A stretch of 64,000 nucleotides of DNA. Origin: Sphagnum magellanicum. Its lineage: Eukaryota > Streptophyta > Sphagnopsida > Sphagnales > Sphagnaceae. Of this stretch, positions 1-11,559 are shown in pieces. The notes below the pieces were generated by a model. The model saw nothing but the letters and a program-made list of their open reading frames with translations. It did not search any database and was not told the origin of the DNA. Each line of letters opens with the position of its first letter. Position 1 is the first letter of the stretch. Where the stretch lies: positions 8,804,001 to 8,868,000 of the forward strand of contig CM038919.1 in the NCBI GenBank assembly GCA_021904315.1. The letters run 5' to 3'. A program made the position numbers and the translations under genes.

Positions 1-1094
1 GTTCAAAAAAGTTTTAACTCATTTTTTTAATAACTATATGACTTATTTGGGTTTGGAACATCTCCCCCCCCCCCATTCCCCTCCCTTCCCTATGTAACCA
101 TATCCAACACTTGTTATATCCTCTTCAATCTTTGTAAGCAAGGTGATAACTTTTTGTTTGCACATGTTACCAAATATTGCCACCAAAGGTCCAAAATGTT
201 CCCCCATCAATTATCATCACTTTTCCTTTTAACAAGAACCATCAATAGCTCGTTTAAAAAAATGCAAGCTTCCTCTATTTCTAAGTCAAGGGATAGTTGT
301 GAGGTAAAGGGCCTTTCCTTACATTCCACCCCTTGCAAACTCACCTCTAACCTATTCATTGTTGGTGATTGGTGAAATAGCTCATCATCTTCTAGCTTTT
401 GCTAGGTAGTTGATCTTTGTCTCAAACATTAGTCACTTAGAGGTGGTTTACACTTGCATGCTTGGGCCATGGCTAGTGGAATCGCATGGTACTATGTTAT
501 TTGGATGAGACCATGGCAAAGCACATACTCCATGGGCCAAAGGTCTTTGTTTGTAGGGTAGACTTGAATAGGACTGTAAAAGACACCACTAGAGACTTCA
601 CATTATCTTATTGGAATATCAAAAAGTGAGACACACTTTTATTCCTGGATTTAGGGTTATTTTGTCAGCCAAAAATATTGAAGGATGCTAAAGAAACTTT
701 TTTTTTGGGGTTCTTTTAATCACCAAAATTGGCTAAATCATCTTATGCATGATCACCATTTTAGTACATAACAAAATTGAAAAAACCAAAAAAATCACTG
801 GCCCAAACCTGTTTAAGTGAAAACCCAAAGTGTTTATGGACCAATAAAAAAACTTTAGATTTTCATGGGTCAAAATCATACCCAATTCTGGTTTGATTCT
901 TACTAAGTGAAACCAATGGTTCTTAGTTCTTACCCACCAAAGCAAATACCCACCCAACACTGGTCTAACCCAAGTGCTCAAGTGTGAATTGCCCCCTTAT
1001 GTTTGACCTAGGACTGGGGTCTTTTTTTTGTTTCCCTTCCTTTCCTTCCTTTTTGTTGTTACTATCCTCTTGTAATATAGGTCAATAGGACTAA
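1..1094. other. Intergenic, left edge
   Basis: No coding region is supported here. The stretch holds a C homopolymer near 65-75 and, at about 715-800, a reverse-orientation copy of the dispersed hairpin repeat described at 11770-12205 (TTGGCTAAATCATC core). Confidence 0.6.
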
Positions 1095-1308
1095 CGGTGT
1101 GTTCACACTTGACGTTACGGACTCTAGTGTTGAGTCCCTTTGTCACCTTAATAGTTATTTAGGACTTAAACTTACTTATCATCAAGATTTTATGTTAAAC
1201 TAACATTCACTTAACATTAAGCTATCACCCATTTAACATTGGGTGCCACCTAGGATGCCACCTAGATTTACATTTCACATTGATTTAACATCAAGTGTGA
1301 ATGCACCA
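1095..1308. repeat. MITE-like element, copy 1 (about 214 bp)
   Basis: The left end reads GGTGTGTTCACACTTGA and the right end reads TCAAGTGTGAATGCACC, which form terminal inverted repeats. A second copy at 58408-58623 shares the same ends and interior blocks (GGACTCTAGTGTTGAGTCCC, TTAAGCTATCACC, TGCCACCTAGATTT). There is no coding capacity. No clean target-site duplication is visible for this copy; the second copy has TTA on both sides, which would fit a PIF/Harbinger (Tourist-like) MITE. Confidence 0.75.
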
Positions 1309-2318
1309 CAGATAAGAATATATTTAGCTTTACAAATACACATATAGACACAAAAATTATTCTTGACTTCATATTCAAAACATTAGAGGAAGATCATTGT
1401 GTAAATTAGAACCAACGTGAGCATCTTTATAATTGTTGAAAATTGTTGAAATTTTCGGGCTAAATTTAAAAACCATTTCGAAGAAATGCAAAGCAAAGAA
1501 GCAAAGAATAAAGGCACACACAGCTCCTACTAAAACTATATGTATGCATGTCATAGTGTATGTATATAAAAATTACTAGGGGAAAATAAACGAAGGAAGT
1601 GAAGAATGTTGCATGAAATTTCATGAAAGGAGTCAAGAAGATCTTTGCATACCTAGCAGTGACCACCACGCATCAGTTTGTGTGCATGAATGTGGAATAC
1701 CCATGCTTTTAATGGCCAAAGTGACACCAGAACACGGAGGCAGGATGGATGTGTGTGGGACGGCAAACACTTTTTCATTCAATCGCTCTTTCATAGCTAA
1801 TCATGGCTGTTAACTAACCTATGTACTACTAACCACCAACATGCATCTAATTACTTAGTAGCCACCAAGTGCCTTACCTACTTACCCTACCTAAACCCTA
1901 GGTATAACCCACTTACATTCCCTACCTACTTGCCTATCATATTGGCCCAATTACAGAGCAGGAAGTAGGTGGGTTTACGGGATAGGTTTACAAGGATGAA
2001 CCTTGATAACTCCGTTGTGATTCATCCAAAACCCAGTCATAACATATTTCCAATGGATGGTGCTGGTGGGTGTGCGTCACATAACCTTACTTGAACATAG
2101 AATTGATCTTATTAGGCCTTTTAGTATAACTTGGTGTATATCAGTGGGTGTTTTTTGGGTTTTTTTTGCCAAATTTCGCCACTTGGCAACAACATAAAAA
2201 TCCCAGTGCCACTGATGCAAAGGATTTTTCTTCTGAAAAAAAAGTGCCAAAGTCACCAGATTTTGTAGGATTTTTTTTTTTCTTAAAGAAATAGCCATAT
2301 TTAGACATCCAAAATATT
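1309..2318. other. Intergenic with ACCT-rich minisatellite
   Basis: No gene is supported. At about 1810-1930 there is a CCTATGTACTACTAACCACC / CTTACCTACTTACC stretch that recurs near 48825-48915 and 56670-56760. A short open frame at 1613-1813 has no recognisable feature. Confidence 0.5.
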
Positions 2319-2401
2319 GTCTAAATTTGATATAGTCAAATTTAGACATCCACAAGAGAAATTAGCCAAGTTTGACTTGGTGGCTAATTTCTCTTGTGGA
2401 T
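2319..2401. repeat. Two adjacent palindromes
   Basis: The 12-bp arms GTCTAAATTTGA and TCAAATTTAGAC (2319-2330 and 2336-2347) form one hairpin. Next to it, ATCCACAAGAGAAATTAGCC (from 2348) pairs with GGCTAATTTCTCTTGTGGAT (ending 2401), broken only by a 3-nt insertion. Probably the folded relics of small DNA transposons. Confidence 0.8.
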
Positions 2402-2753
2402 TATCCCCAGTATGGGGACATCACAAAATTGAGGGAAAAAAAGAAAAAAAAGAAAAAAAACCCTTGTTCACATTAGGAAATTATTTACCTTTTGTAAGCT
2501 TCCCCTCTAATAGGTGGACTGTGATACTGGCTTTAAAGAAGAAAAACCCTGTATATAAAAATCAAGGACGGGAACCCATCCATCAAAAGTACAAGGCAAA
2601 TGAGAGCACGAGTGTACACAACCCAAAGAAAAAATGAAAGCAAACAATCAAAAACAACAAAAAGGAAAAAACCCTAAATGCATACAGCTCCATATGATCA
2701 GACTATTGTGCCACCTTAAAAGACCTAGTGATCAAATGTTGTCAGGGCTAGAT

Positions 2754-2755
<2 letters not shown>

Positions 2756-2789
<34 letters not shown>
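2756..2789. repeat. (TC)n microsatellite
   Basis: An uninterrupted TC dinucleotide run of 17 units. Confidence 0.95.
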
Positions 2790-2791
<2 letters not shown>

Positions 2792-4731
2792 GCTGATTTT
2801 TGTTTTGCCTTTTCATCAGATTCCTTTGTGTCCAAGTTCTTGATAGCACTTGGCATCACCCAGCCACAACAATTTGCACATCAGGACATTCCATGTCAGT
2901 CACATAATATATTATTATAAGATGTTGTTGTTGATGTCTTTGTTCCTTCTTGGTAGGAGTAGTGTGAGCTTCCTTCCTTTCGTGTCCAAGTAGCAGCAGG
3001 CCCACAATAGCCACACCACATTGTTGACATCATTTAGAACATTCCATGCCACAAGGATGGATATGTTGATCTATTTTCTCCTTACTAAGTCTCATGGCAT
3101 CGTGTCTTCTTTTTCTTTCCATTTTGTGTAGCGTAGAATGGCCTATCACCATACACGTAAGGTGTTTGATGACCATGTCATGTTGAGAGGTGTGGATCGG
3201 TCTTAGAGTCTAAAGTATTTTTTCCCCTCATCCTAAGGTCACACCTATAGCGCTTTAGATCGCAACATATATTTGATTGACTATGCAAAGACTTATGGGA
3301 TCTCAAGAAGCTAGAAAACATTCACTTCAAACACATCCTAGCTTACTCATCAAAAACATTTGAACATGTAATCAAACTCTTAACTTTTGACAAATGAACA
3401 ACATCTTGCCCTTAAGGAAAATGGTTGAAGAACCCCAAATCCATTCCATTGTGAATGATAAAATGTTCATTCAAGACTAATCGGTTCATATCAAAAATCA
3501 CAAAAAATATATTTCCATTGTCACTAATGGGACATGGAGAGGTGTGCTAGCCTATAGCAAATTTGTTCCCTTCATGGTATCTATGCATTTACAACATTTT
3601 AACAATGTGTTCAAAATTAAATGTTAATTAAATATTCATAAAATATTGATATAATGTTGTAATGGCATTGTAACACACTTTTGTTTGAAAAGCTCTTTAC
3701 ACTTCACCCTCTCATTACACCACTCTTTGACATAAACAATAAGATATGTGGTTGATATGTAGAAGGGTTGTCAAAGTTAAATAGAGGATGATCTCCTTTC
3801 ATTGCTTTGTTTCAAATTAGGGTTGATCATAATAAGCAATGATTTTAAAAACATAAGACAAGGTCTCGCACCCACTAATGTTTTGGTGACATGATGATCA
3901 AATTGGTCCCATTTTATATCATCACTCTCAATACTTAGGGTTGGAACACAATTTGAACCTAAAACTGGGAATAAACCAGGTTGTGAATAATTAACTCGGT
4001 ATGTCAATTTGAAACTATAAATTACAATTATTATTTTGAAACTATAAATTTGTAAACAATTTAATTTCAATTTAAATGGCAATTGATGGATTTTGTTTGA
4101 CAAACATAGATGTGTTATGTTTGATATGTAATATATTTATAGATTTATTTTCAGTTCTTGTACTTAAATCATTTATTTATTTATTTTTATATGGAAAATA
4201 TTGTTTCCAATTTTAATTCAATTCTATAAATTATTTGTTTGTCAACTTATCTGAATTTTTATGATATTTTGCTATTTACTTTGAATTTTCATTGTCAATG
4301 ATAGGGTTTGACTTTCAAATCAAATTGTGAGTTTTTGAAAATAAGTTTTCGGATCAACAAATTACAGATTCAATCAAAGTTCCAACTTCAAGATAAGTTC
4401 TAACTTTCAATATTTAAAAAATAATAATATTTAAATATAATTTTTTTGAATTTTCTTTGTCAATGAGAGAGTTTGATTTGTATTTGATTTAAGTCACATA
4501 AGCAAATCCCAATAGACCCCCAATCACTCCTGGCCAAGAAGCATGCCCATTATGCAAATGCAAGAGAAAGTTCAAATCCAGTTGCAAGTTCTCAAAATAA
4601 GTTGTTGAATCCGAGTTCTGGTTTAATGATCAATTCTGATTCAAATGCTTGTTGTCATACCCTTGCACTAGTAGCATCCATATTCGGTGCTGTTGTTTGC
4701 TTTGCTATCTTTTCAGCCAACATTCACGGCC
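2790..4731. other. Intergenic, AT-rich
   Basis: No gene, RNA or organised repeat is recognised. The missing 3' half of the glycosylase pseudogene upstream (5209-6968) was looked for here by eye and not found. Confidence 0.5.
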
Positions 4732-5166
4732 TTATGCTCGTTTCTTGCTTTCCAGACACTTTTGGAAGTTTACATCACATCCAAACTCATCAAGCTTTGG
4801 GGCGCTGCTGGTTCCATCTTGGACCACAACTATAGTTGTAGCTGCTGCAGATGTTGTAGTAGCAGTGCCTGCCCCCCCGGGCAACACCACTTTGGCAGCA
4901 GTTACAGCAGCTTCTACTTCAATCAGTTCATCAGCATTATTAGCAACATGTCTTTCCAACAGAGCATTAGCATGCTCTTCATGAAGTCTTTGCATTGCCT
5001 CCTTTAGTTCCTCAATAATGGGTGCTTTATCTTGTCAGTCACATACAGTTTAGTTAAGTGATCTTCATTCTTTGTGATTGTTTTATTGACATTGGCACCC
5101 ACCCATAATATTGTCCTTTCTTCCTGGGATACATGATTCTCTACAAGCTTGAGTCCAACCAATCTT
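4732..5166 (-). pseudogene. Decayed coiled-coil protein fragment, unidentified
   Basis: Read on the minus strand, an open segment from about 5030 to 4732 encodes a charged, helical stretch (ELKEAMQRLHEEHANALLER), then an Ala/Thr/Val-rich low-complexity linker, then LDEFGCDVNFQKCLESKKRA and a TAA stop. Just upstream a second piece in another frame (ENHVSQEER, ITKNEDHLTKLYVTDK) appears to continue the same protein, so at least one frameshift separates them. The charged heptad-like pattern and codon-like periodicity indicate a former exon. I do not recognise the family. It sits immediately downstream, on the same strand, of the truncated glycosylase pseudogene, so it could be a separate dead gene or a chimeric tail joined to it. 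Confidence 0.45.
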
Positions 5167-5208
5167 CTTGATCTAAATGGAAAGAGAAAATTCAAATGCC
5201 TCCATCCC

Positions 5209-6968
5209 TCATTCTCCCCAAAATTGAATTTCAATGGCTCCCCTTATTTTGGCTTTTGGTATGCGGATCCTAGGATTGGCTATCAAAATAGTTATCTTCT
5301 TTTCATCAAACTTGGACACTATTGCTGGATCAAAACCCATAAATGCAACCCTGCAGAGAAGTTGACAAGAAACAGCAACTTCAGCGTCTAACAGGAATCA
5401 AACATTGTATCTTTAAATCTGTTCTCTTTTCATTTTGTCAAATGTCTCTATTGCTTGATCAAAATATGTATATCCAGCACTGCACAAAAGTTGTCAACAA
5501 CCAGAGGGTTTAAGTGACTGCAAGGGTAACAAAAATCTGCAAATGTCAACTAACAAAAATCTGCAAATGTCAACAAGCTCATTAACCATGGTAATGAGGC
5601 AAAAGAAACTCATACAAACCTAAAATCATCACGTAGAGCCAAAATAGAGGACCAGTTCATGTCAGCCTGTGCACCCTCCAGCACCATCAACTCAAATAGT
5701 AGCCTTCATTGTTGTTCCAACAACATATCAGTGCAGAATTCACCTACAAAACCCTGCTTTATAAAACATTATTCACAATTGCCCTGGAGGGTCAAGATTA
5801 TGAAGATAAATAGCTATTGATAGCTCTTAAAAACCAAGGATATGAAAAATGGAGAGAACACAGTGGGGAGAACATACTTGTCATCATAAATAGGAATGCC
5901 CCATTCTTCATCATGATATGCAACCATCTGTAGTAGTCTCAAGAAAAGAGTCCAAAGTTGATTAGGGTTTGAGCTTGGCAACACCACAAGTCTCCCAATC
6001 TTGTGAGCACCTTATGGTGAGATTAAATCATTTGCGGTCAGTTGTGGTTGACGATGAGCTAAAGGTGGTGACTTTCCCAGGAGTAGTAGTAGGCAAAGGA
6101 ATTATTGTTGTGGCTTTGGTGAGGCTTTTCTTGGATCTTGGTAGCTATGTAGCGGTGGGAGTAGTAGCCTTGGTGGCTGCGGCAGAAGATGTCATAGTGA
6201 GGTTAGAAGAAGAGGAAGAAGGGCTTGAGGATCTTACAACAGCTCGCAATGGAGATGCCGAACCATTTACAACTCTGTTAAAAGAAGGGAAGGAAGGAAA
6301 GAAAGAAACTAAAAATTTTGCACCAGGAGAGGGAGTTGCAGCACCTGGCTGGGTTGTAGCAACATTAACAGTGACGAGAGAAAAAGCAGATTCAGCTCTT
6401 TCTGAGGATTTTGTTGGCGTAGGCCGTAATGGCAATATAAGATGATAAGTTGCAACACCAACAACCAGAGGAGGGGTGGTAGAAGAAGAAGAAGAGCTGG
6501 AGCTGAGTGTTTTGCCATACGAGAAGGAGATGGAGAGCAAGACATTGTTATGGTGACACAAGTGAGAGAAGACGAAGAAAAACTTGACGATTTCAAAAAA
6601 GATCGTGGTGACGAAGATGTAGACTGTGGGATAATTACTCCACTTACAGACGCGGAATGTCGGCGGATCGCAACAGTTTCTGTAAAGGATGAAGAGCTGG
6701 AAGATTTGACTCCAACTGCCGTTATTTCAGAATTCAAAGACGGAGGTGCTCCTCCGCTCTGGGAGGAGATGACGCTAGTGGTAGTCAGGGAGCCGGGAGC
6801 AGCACTAGTTCTGATCGGAATCGAGGTTCGAGATTTTGCAAGCGTAGCTAAAGAAGACGAGGCAGTAGCAACAGTTCTTGTAGGAGTGAAAGGGCGAGAA
6901 GAACACAACACCCCAAAAAAAAAAGAAGCCAAGAAGAAGAGAAAAGAGTATGATCGATGCAACAACAA
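5209..6968 (-). pseudogene. Truncated DNA-3-methyladenine glycosylase I (TAG family)
   Basis: TAG enzymes excise 3-methyladenine from alkylated DNA by base excision repair. Three minus-strand blocks join at clean splice sites. 5927-5878 reads MVAYHDEEWGIPIYDDK, its last codon split by intron 5877-5704 (GT..AG). 5703-5620 reads LLFELMVLEGAQADMNW and on to DDF. After intron 5619-5351, 5350-5209 reads VAFMGFDPAIVSKFDEKKIT, then PKAKIRGAIE and a stop. The zinc-ligand His and YHDxEWG motif, the Glu of LEGAQA and the following Trp match the family. The C-terminal half with the distal His and Cys zinc ligands is absent. Upstream, 6968-5928 is Ser/Thr/Pro-rich, like plant N-terminal extensions, but is only open piecewise (6968-6309 and 6561-6145 in different frames), with stops before the catalytic exon and only a weak RCS remnant of the RCxW motif. 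The body is therefore judged a pseudogene; family identity is firm, the N-terminal part is not. Confidence 0.78.
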
Positions 6969-9527
6969 GAAAAGAAAGATATTATCCGTCCAACAATAAC
7001 AACACTACAAACAGAGAGATGATGATGCTGCACAGTTTGCATCATCAAGCTCTAATGTCCACACTCTCAACACCAAAAACCTATTTCAATGTAAGCAGTC
7101 TAAACATTTTCATCAAATAAATTATAATGACTATTTGTATGACACTAAAAATATTCCCATCAAAGGTTTATTCAAATTTTATGACCAATTTTTAATTCCA
7201 CCTTGTGACAATTTTCGGTGATGAAGACACCAACAAAAATCACTGATTCTCATTCAAATGGTGTGAGCTATTTTCAAGTAGCTCAAGTATTTGTGTGTGT
7301 GTGTGTGTGGTATGGTAACCCTTGATGCCGAAATAGCGATTTCTGTCTTTCAATGTCCTTATGCAAAACACTAACTTGGAGAGGAGTTCAAACTTTCATT
7401 ATTCAGCAAAGCTTGAATTACCTTAGCCCTTGCATTCTCCTAAACACAAACTTTTTTCCCATATTGCATTTAGTGGATATGAGTATGCCTTTGGGTACTT
7501 GAGTTTTGCTACTACTCATTTTGCACAGACTGATGTTGAGTCACAAATGTCATCACAATTGGGATTTTTAGAGACTTGCAATTCAAATTTTTATTATTAA
7601 AAATGTTAGTTGCAACTGCAAAATCAGTTGCAAAACCATACCTTTTAATTACAATTGACAATTTATTTTTTCTAGTGATAAAGATTTTAACACAGTTTTA
7701 GAAATTCAAATCTTATGCTCTTCAATTGCAAATGACAAATTTTCTTCTAATGATAATGAGCTTAGGACAGTTCTGAAAATTCAAATCCTGCGATTGGCTC
7801 TAAGAATTCAGGTCTCACATTTGGGACTTACTCCCCACCAGGTGAAGCTATATAGACAAAATCCATCAGCATTTTATAATCATATTTTGATTTTCTTTTA
7901 AAAACTAGTAGAAAATGTGAAATTGAGTTTGATTTCAGCATTGTTTTGGCAAGCTTTTTTACTTCTGTAGATTTAGCAAACTTTCAAATCCCTCATCTGT
8001 GACCAAATTTTCTAGCAGCTGTTAAGAAATTTATGATGCAGCTTTATTATACTGTCTGGAGAAAAATTTGCTCACCAACAAAATGTGCACAATATTGGGT
8101 TTGTTCATAGCAAGCCAAAAAAGGGGCAAACAAATTAGACAATGATGATTTGCAAAAGGTCTGGTGGTTTAGGCAGAAGCTCAAATTTAATAAGAATGCT
8201 AGGTATTTCTTTCAAAACATTAATTTTCTCTAGTTATTTGTTGATAGAACTTAGTTCAAGGTGACTGGGGTTGTTAAGTTTTTTCATATATGTGGGAGTT
8301 TATTCTTTAGAAATGTGTCTATGGAGTTTCATTTGTGCTTGTTTTGAAATTTTGAAACACATAAAGCACTGGCAAAAAAATTCTAGTGTACATCTATCTG
8401 GAGGGTGTGTATCAGGAAGAATTTTTTTCTCTGCCAAAGGGGATAGGGGTTTCATCTTTCAAAACACCTCACCGCATTGTTTTTTATTCCTATGATACCT
8501 ACCAAGTATGATGGGAATTTTCTGTTTTCTTGCTAATGTTTTACATCAGGTAGTACCCTTGGATTGGAGTGTTCCCTTAAATTGCCCTTGTGTGTGGGGG
8601 TGCTTATTTCAGGAACATCATGCTCAGTAGGTATTTACCCTACTTGCAAGAGACACAAAAATTGTGGTTTTGAGATTTTCAAATTGTGTCTTTTGTTGTG
8701 TATTTTGCGCTTCAATTCTTGCAACTGTAGGCGAGATTATTTTGCATTTTGTGTGCATGTTTTTCAAGTATGTGCCTTTTGTTGGTTTTGATGGTGTCCC
8801 TAACACCAATCTTCGCAAGCTGAAATACTTGTCAGTTATTGACTTTGACACCATTTTTACTGACCTTTAAGCTTCTTGTTGTGGAATGAGAGGCTGCAAC
8901 ATGAAAGGAAGAAAGAGGGGATGAACAAACATTTTTAAAAAAAACACAGCATGAACAAAGAAAGAGATATGAACCCATTGACAACATCATAGTACATATT
9001 CTGAACTGAGTAATGATCCACAATTTGCCCACAACTGGATTCACAAATCTCGGCTGGAATCAACATCCTAGTCCTGTGAATGGGGGAGCTGGCCAGACCC
9101 AGTTCAGAACAAGAGGATGGGGGGATCAGGAACAGGGACCAGATTCAGAACTTGACACAATAATGTGGAAATGATACATTCGCATCATGCTGCCTCTACT
9201 AATCATGCATTCAAACATCAGGAAAATCTCAGAAGGAAAGTAGAGAGCTCAGAAGCTATCTAGTTCCTGCCTCTTGCAGCTTGCAGATGATCAACAACAA
9301 TTGCTCAGAAACACAAGACATTCAAGCAAACAATATAAACCAACGCATAAGATCTGTCCCCATTTGAGTACACTTTTTGATCTGCCAGGAACTACTAGCT
9401 CTAAATCTTCACACTGCACCAAGTATTAGTTTTTCATAGCTGCAGGAAACATTCAAATAGACCAAGAGAAGGCAGGAACACAAAAACAACAAAAACCCAT
9501 TTTACCAGAAGCAAGGAATAGCATTTG
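6969..9527. other. Intergenic
   Basis: No gene is supported. A (GT)n run lies near 7291-7309. Several short open frames around 8270-8870 overlap one another on both strands and show no family motif. Confidence 0.5.
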
Positions 9528-9533
9528 TTTATT
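9528..9533 (-). terminator. Candidate poly(A) signal of the LTP-like gene
   Basis: TTTATT on the plus strand gives AATAAA on the minus strand, about 410 bases beyond the stop codon. A CT-rich microsatellite (TCTGTC units, about 9563-9590) lies inside the presumed 3' UTR. Alternative signals cannot be excluded. Confidence 0.4.
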
Positions 9534-9939
9534 GCTCTTGATCGATCAGGAAGAACAATTTCTCTCTGTCTCTGTCTCTGTCTCTGTCACGAGTGAGCTA
9601 CTACTATAACTGAGAAAGTTTACTGGATCAGGCTGCAACCTCCTTCATTAGCTCACCAAACTCGATCATGACGACCTGTCTACAACCCCGTCATCCTCAC
9701 ATGAGCTACGTGATCTGCACAACACAAGCATTCACGGCATAGTAAGACTAGACTAGTATCTGTTACAATATGATCAGTAGCTAGCGACACTAGATGATGC
9801 ATATGTTCAGCACAGCACAGGCGAAAAAACACTCCGCTCCACATAAGATTGTAGAATGAAATTCAAAAAAAACTACTGCAGAAGAATGCGACCTTCATTT
9901 CACGAGAGTTGCACCTGCTGGGATGGATTTTCTTTTTCT

Positions 9940-10242
9940 TCAGGCACACTTGAAGCCATATGGTAGATGATCGCACTGGGTGACGATGTTCTCCGCCCTC
10001 TGAATCTCAGCCGGATTCTGACCTCTGCTATACTGGGAGTAGAGGGTGCACAGACACTGAGTCCCCAACGCCCTAACCGCACCACAGCAGGCATCATTCG
10101 GATACGCTCCCTGAAGCGCCGGTTCACAGACATCCAGCCTTACAGCTTCGCACTGCGCCGCCACCTGATCAACTGCCTGCATAGTCACCAACACCACAAT
10201 GCAAAGCCCCAAGAGAGCAACGCTGCTCCTCTTCACCGCCAT
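9940..10242 (-). CDS. Non-specific lipid-transfer protein, type 2 / DIR1-like
   Basis: A 100-residue secreted protein. Residues 1-29 form a signal peptide: a basic start (MAVKR), a hydrophobic core, and a likely cleavage after VAA. The mature part (about 71 residues) carries a complete eight-cysteine motif: C31-X7-C39-X12-C52C53-X9-C63-L-C65-X24-C90-X8-C99. The single hydrophobic residue in CxC and the short mature length fit type 2 or DIR1-like nsLTPs, which bind lipids in the apoplast for cuticle assembly, signalling or defence; the exact ligand cannot be told. The ATG at 10242 was chosen because it opens directly into the signal peptide; an in-frame GTG lies 7 codons upstream. A palindromic TATA box lies about 210 bases upstream and the leader is CT-rich. 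The gene is intact and appears intronless within the coding region. Other eight-cysteine families (hybrid proline-rich, 2S albumin) fit less well because there is no proline-rich arm and the protein is small. Confidence 0.9.
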   Translation of the reverse strand: MAVKRSSVALLGLCIVVLVTMQAVDQVAAQCEAVRLDVCEPALQGAYPNDACCGAVRALGTQCLCTLYSQYSRGQNPAEIQRAENIVTQCDHLPYGFKCA

Positions 10243-10452
10243 TGCAGAAACCCAAGAACGCACAGAGAGACAGACAGAGACAGAGAGAAAGAGCTAGGAG
10301 CAAAGTGCTGAAAACTCCAGTCAGTCACCCGTAAGCCAGAGAGCGAAACTGAGCAACAACAGCAACAAATGATTAGAGCTGAAGGGACAGCTCGCTGCTA
10401 TTGCTGTTGCTGCTGCGTCCAGAGATGGTCTTAACCGACTGAAAGCTTCATG

Positions 10453-10462
10453 ACTATATAGT
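10453..10462 (-). promoter_or_regulatory. TATA box of the LTP-like gene
   Basis: ACTATATAGT, a perfect palindrome, lies about 210 bases upstream of the start codon. That would place transcription start near 10425 and give a leader of roughly 180 bases. Confidence 0.55.
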
Positions 10463-10534
10463 CCTCAGGAAAGAAAGGCTTGGGAAACTGCGGCTACTGA
10501 AAGGACCTGACGACCACAACACTACTGTTGCCAA

Positions 10535-10765
10535 GTGCAATCAGCAGAATGGAGAGACAGAGAGAGACAGAGACAGAGAGAGAAAGAGAGAGGTGCGGTG
10601 GAGTGTGGAGGTAGGAAGGAAGAAGGTGGTGGTACTGGTGGGCAGTTATTGTGTCAGGTGAGAGAAGCTCTGCTCATTACTGCACTAGTTGCAAACATAA
10701 GAGTTTGTGGCCTGACAGACACAGACACAGAGAGAGAGGGAGAGAGAGAGAGAGAGAGAAAGGCT
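10535..10765. repeat. GA/CAGA-rich microsatellite cluster
   Basis: Repeated GAGAGACAGAGA units at about 10553-10592 and a GA run at about 10727-10760, upstream of the LTP-like gene. On the gene strand these are CT-rich tracts, which are common near plant promoters. Open frames across this stretch are products of the repeat. Confidence 0.8.
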
Positions 10766-10926
10766 TTGAAATCCCCAGAAAGTCTGGGAAGCTCCATTTA
10801 AGGCATTCAATGCAGCAGCAGAATGACAACGAGTCTGTGGCAGCAGCTGCTGCAGCTCAGGAATTTAAGATTTTTTTAATTATTAATTTTTTTAAAATAT
10901 TATTATTAATTTATTATTTCACATGT

Positions 10927-11040
10927 GTGATGTAGCTTAACTGGTAAATCATGTATAATACAGTTTAGCCAATTTTGGCTATAAACAGGATTATGAAATT
11001 GAAAAAAGTGAAAGATTTATTTCACATTTTTGTGTACATG
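10927..11040 (+). repeat. Dispersed hairpin repeat, copy A
   Basis: Matches the family core: GTGATGTAGCTTAACTGG, then AGTTTAGCCAATTTTGGCTA, then ATAAACAGGATTATGAAA and a TTTCACATTTTTG tail. The centre is palindromic. Confidence 0.75.
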
Positions 11041-11559
11041 CTAGAACTAGTGTTGCCTGGTTCTCAGGTTTTTTTTTTAAAGACCCATTATTAGGTCTGG
11101 GTTATAGAGGAGTTTACAAGACTTGCCCCTAATTATTATTTTTTTTAAAATTTAAATGATTTTTCAAGAGACCCAAGCAAGCAAAGGTTTCAAAAATTTG
11201 GGAAAAATATTTTCACTTGGGAAAAATATTTTCATCTGAAAGGGAGTCATTGTCCAGTGGCACCTCCTAAACTCTATAAAACCTAACTTTAAATCTTACC
11301 TTTAAATGGCTAAGTGACTACTAAATGTATTAAAATATTAAGCAAAATTTAAAACTTTAACCCTAATATTTTTAATGCCTTAATAAGGTATCAATTTTTT
11401 TTAAGAAAATAAGGATAGAGTTTCAAGTGGTCGGTTCTCAATCCAGTTAGAACTAATAAACATGCATCAAATAGGGTATGACCTTAAGTAATACTCCCAA
11501 ATATTCAATTTGAAACCCGATTTAAAAGCCTACCCAAATTTTGAGCTATTTTCTAATAC

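Noticed and set aside
5969..6999. Two long plus-strand open frames (5969-6445, 6442-6999)
   Set aside because: They lie opposite the Ser/Thr/Pro-rich N-terminal part of the TAG relic; their acidic, repeat-like composition is the antisense of that stretch. No domain and no supporting signals.
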